This document shows positions 62,437 to 64,000 of a DNA stretch of 64,000 nucleotides, in pieces. The DNA lies in assembly GCA_027186245.1 (NCBI GenBank), contig CP114489.1, positions 1,929,501-1,993,500 of the forward strand, in the 5' to 3' direction. Numbering within the stretch: position 1 is the stretch's first letter; each line of letters begins with the position of its first letter. A program made the position numbers and the translations under genes. Origin of the DNA: Coriaria nepalensis. Taxonomy: Eukaryota > Streptophyta > Magnoliopsida > Cucurbitales > Coriariaceae. The notes beneath the pieces were generated by a model. That model was given only the letters and a program-made list of their open reading frames with translations. It made no database searches and was not told the DNA's origin.

Positions 62437-63136
62437 TCGCATAGCCAAGCTTTGTAGGTCAATTGATGATGTGGACTCTTTCAGCCTGTCACCGTCTTTT
62501 AGCTAAATGCTTGTTATATTATTGAATATGGATTACTTAATTTTGATCGAGAAAAAGTTGCAATTATAAATCTTTTCACTTAATGATGTGCCCATGAATT
62601 TTTCAGGTAACGTCAAAATTTATAGTGCTTGCAACTTTAAGTTATATTCCGAGAATGAGAATCAATGTATTATTATGAGATATTTAATTAATTAATTAAT
62701 TAATTAATATATTGTGATAAAAGAAAAATCAATTGCATCCATAATTGAAATTTATGACCAATCAAAGTGTATGAAAAGTATATACGTATTGGGTGGGGCC
62801 CATCATGTGAAGCATGCACATGGAATTCGATTCCCTTGTTTTTTTTAAGTGGAATAAGCTTTAACCATATGATCGAGAACATACACGTCTACCTTCTTCT
62901 TCCTACCACCTTCCTCTTCTTAACTTTCTCTCTCTCTCTCTCTCTCGCTCTCTGCCAAACAAAGGAAAGAGGCATCGAAATCCTTCTTTTACAGTTCTCA
63001 TGCACTTACTGGTTACGTAACCAAACCGGGCTCCAAATTTCAAAACCTTTTTTCCCATCTTCACGACTTCACCACCATATTAACTATACTCATTGCTCAC
63101 CGATCACAACTCAATTTCTGAGTCAAACGCATCAAC
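61911..63136. other. AT-rich intergenic region
   Basis: J-gene 3' UTR, a long poly-A tract at about 62406-62433, a TTAA run at 62685-62707, and a (CT)n tract at about 62927-62945 in the probable leader of the proline-rich gene. No gene is seen. Confidence 0.5.
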
Positions 63137-63535
63137 ATGCCGATCAAAACTATTTCCTTTCTGTTTTTAATATCTATCTTTGTTGCTCCGATCAACGGTT
63201 TGTCTCCTCGGAAGCAGCTCGATGAGACCGCCGCACCAGGGACAGAGAATTGCACTCCATGTACTCAATCCCCTCCTCCTCCGCCACCAGCATCACCGCC
63301 GCCTCCACCACCCTACCAGGACGTCTCTCCACCGCCGCCTCCGCCCAAAAAAAAACCGTCAAGTAGTAACTGCCCTCCTCCACCTCCAACTTCGTCCTTT
63401 ATATATATAACCGGCCCACCTGGAAACTTATATCCTATTGACCAGGATTTCAACGGAGCTGTCCGCCACGGCAGGGCGACGTTGCCCGTCTTGATTGGCT
63501 GTGGATTGATTCTTCTTCTTGTTGTTGTTGCTTAA
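63137..63535 (+). CDS. Small proline-rich secreted protein, probably GPI-anchored
   Basis: Single-exon gene of 132 residues. A signal peptide is predicted at about 1-22 (MPIKTISFLFLISIFVAPIN). Three proline tracts follow (SPPPPPPASPPPPPPYQ, VSPPPPPPKK, CPPPPPTSS), containing the Ser-Pro(n) motif that in extensin-like proteins directs hydroxylation and arabinosylation. Three Cys residues lie around the tracts. The C-terminus is a hydrophobic run (ATLPVLIGCGLILLLVVVA) with small residues before it, as in a GPI-anchor signal or a short transmembrane helix. Proteins like it are secreted cell-wall or plasma-membrane hydroxyproline-rich glycoproteins. No kinase or LRR part is present. Confidence 0.85.
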   Translation: MPIKTISFLFLISIFVAPINGLSPRKQLDETAAPGTENCTPCTQSPPPPPPASPPPPPPYQDVSPPPPPPKKKPSSSNCPPPPPTSSFIYITGPPGNLYPIDQDFNGAVRHGRATLPVLIGCGLILLLVVVA

Positions 63536-64000
63536 TTTCTGGAAAATTACAGAGGAGGTTAATACGTAATGGATAGTTGTTTATATATGGATATCATGTA
63601 AACTCAGAGAGATTGTTTGAGGCAGGATAACCATTTCTTCATCAACTGTATGATTACTAAGGATAACTCAGCTTGTACTTGTTTTTTCTATGAACTGTTC
63701 ACGAAACTACCTGTAATACCCATACATATATATTGTCTTCTAAACTAGTATATCATAGTTGTTCACTCTTTTCCATTTGTGCTAACTAGCTACTTGTTTA
63801 ATCCATGATCCATCTTCTGGAAAAATTGTTGTCCAACTTTTCCTATGAAATTTGGAGTTCATGCGAAAAGAAATTGGAAAGTTGGAAAAAGTCTTCATAA
63901 TTGAATGGACGACCATGTCACTTGATAGACAGCTATATTTTCTTTCTCCAAAGTGGGATGCGTGTATATCTGGATAACCGACCCGAATTGTGTCTTAATT
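63536..64000. other. Downstream intergenic DNA
   Basis: 3' UTR of the proline-rich gene, then AT-rich DNA. No gene is seen to the window end. Confidence 0.5.

Overview
The window is nuclear DNA from a dicot plant. The evidence is intron-rich genes with GT-AG junctions and AT-rich introns, long AT-rich intergenic stretches, many microsatellites, decayed plant LINEs, and protein families limited to land plants (HIPP metallochaperone-like proteins, a subgroup-4 R2R3-MYB, LPR-type ferroxidase, plant O-fucosyltransferase). I could not identify the species. All gene models below were built by hand from splice sites, reading phase and remembered family sequences; none was checked with a program.

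Layout. 1-370 (-): 5' part of an At4g22758-like protein. 3349-4499 (+): CREST-type membrane protein whose N-terminal frame looks broken. 4974-7264 (-): phytanoyl-CoA dioxygenase, 9 exons. 8258-13256 (-): O-fucosyltransferase family protein, 10 exons. 15374-17140 (+): NUDT25-like Nudix protein with an altered Nudix box. 17527-19660 (+): linker-histone-domain/AT-hook protein. 20962-28449 (-): TTC5-like TPR protein, 13 exons, with a decayed RTE LINE in a GC-AG intron. 28690-29573 (-): RING-CH pseudogene. 30511-31008 and 31712-32158 (-): tandem pair of small, probably plastid, membrane proteins. 33195-35352 (+): ELL-associated factor (EAF). 35608-36280 (-): broken FAS1 (fasciclin-like) gene. 37364-38657 and 43526-45340 (+): two HIPP genes. 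46990-49261 (+): LPR1/LPR2 multicopper ferroxidase. 53484-54565 (+): R2R3-MYB repressor. 61192-61910 (+): small J-domain protein. 63137-63535 (+): small proline-rich secreted protein. Between them lie microsatellites, two L1-type LINE remnants (about 52.45-53.12 kb and 55.98-56.70 kb) and AT-rich DNA in which I see no gene.

The genes do not form a pathway; this is an ordinary euchromatic gene neighbourhood. Its most notable content is gene decay and alteration in several places: a Nudix box that lost its key Glu, a CREST gene apparently missing an exon, a RING-CH gene with a lost zinc ligand plus a stop, a FAS1 gene broken by a 14-bp tandem duplication and internal deletion, and a LINE sitting in a 3.8-kb intron that begins with GC. 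I found no evidence of a wholly new biological system.
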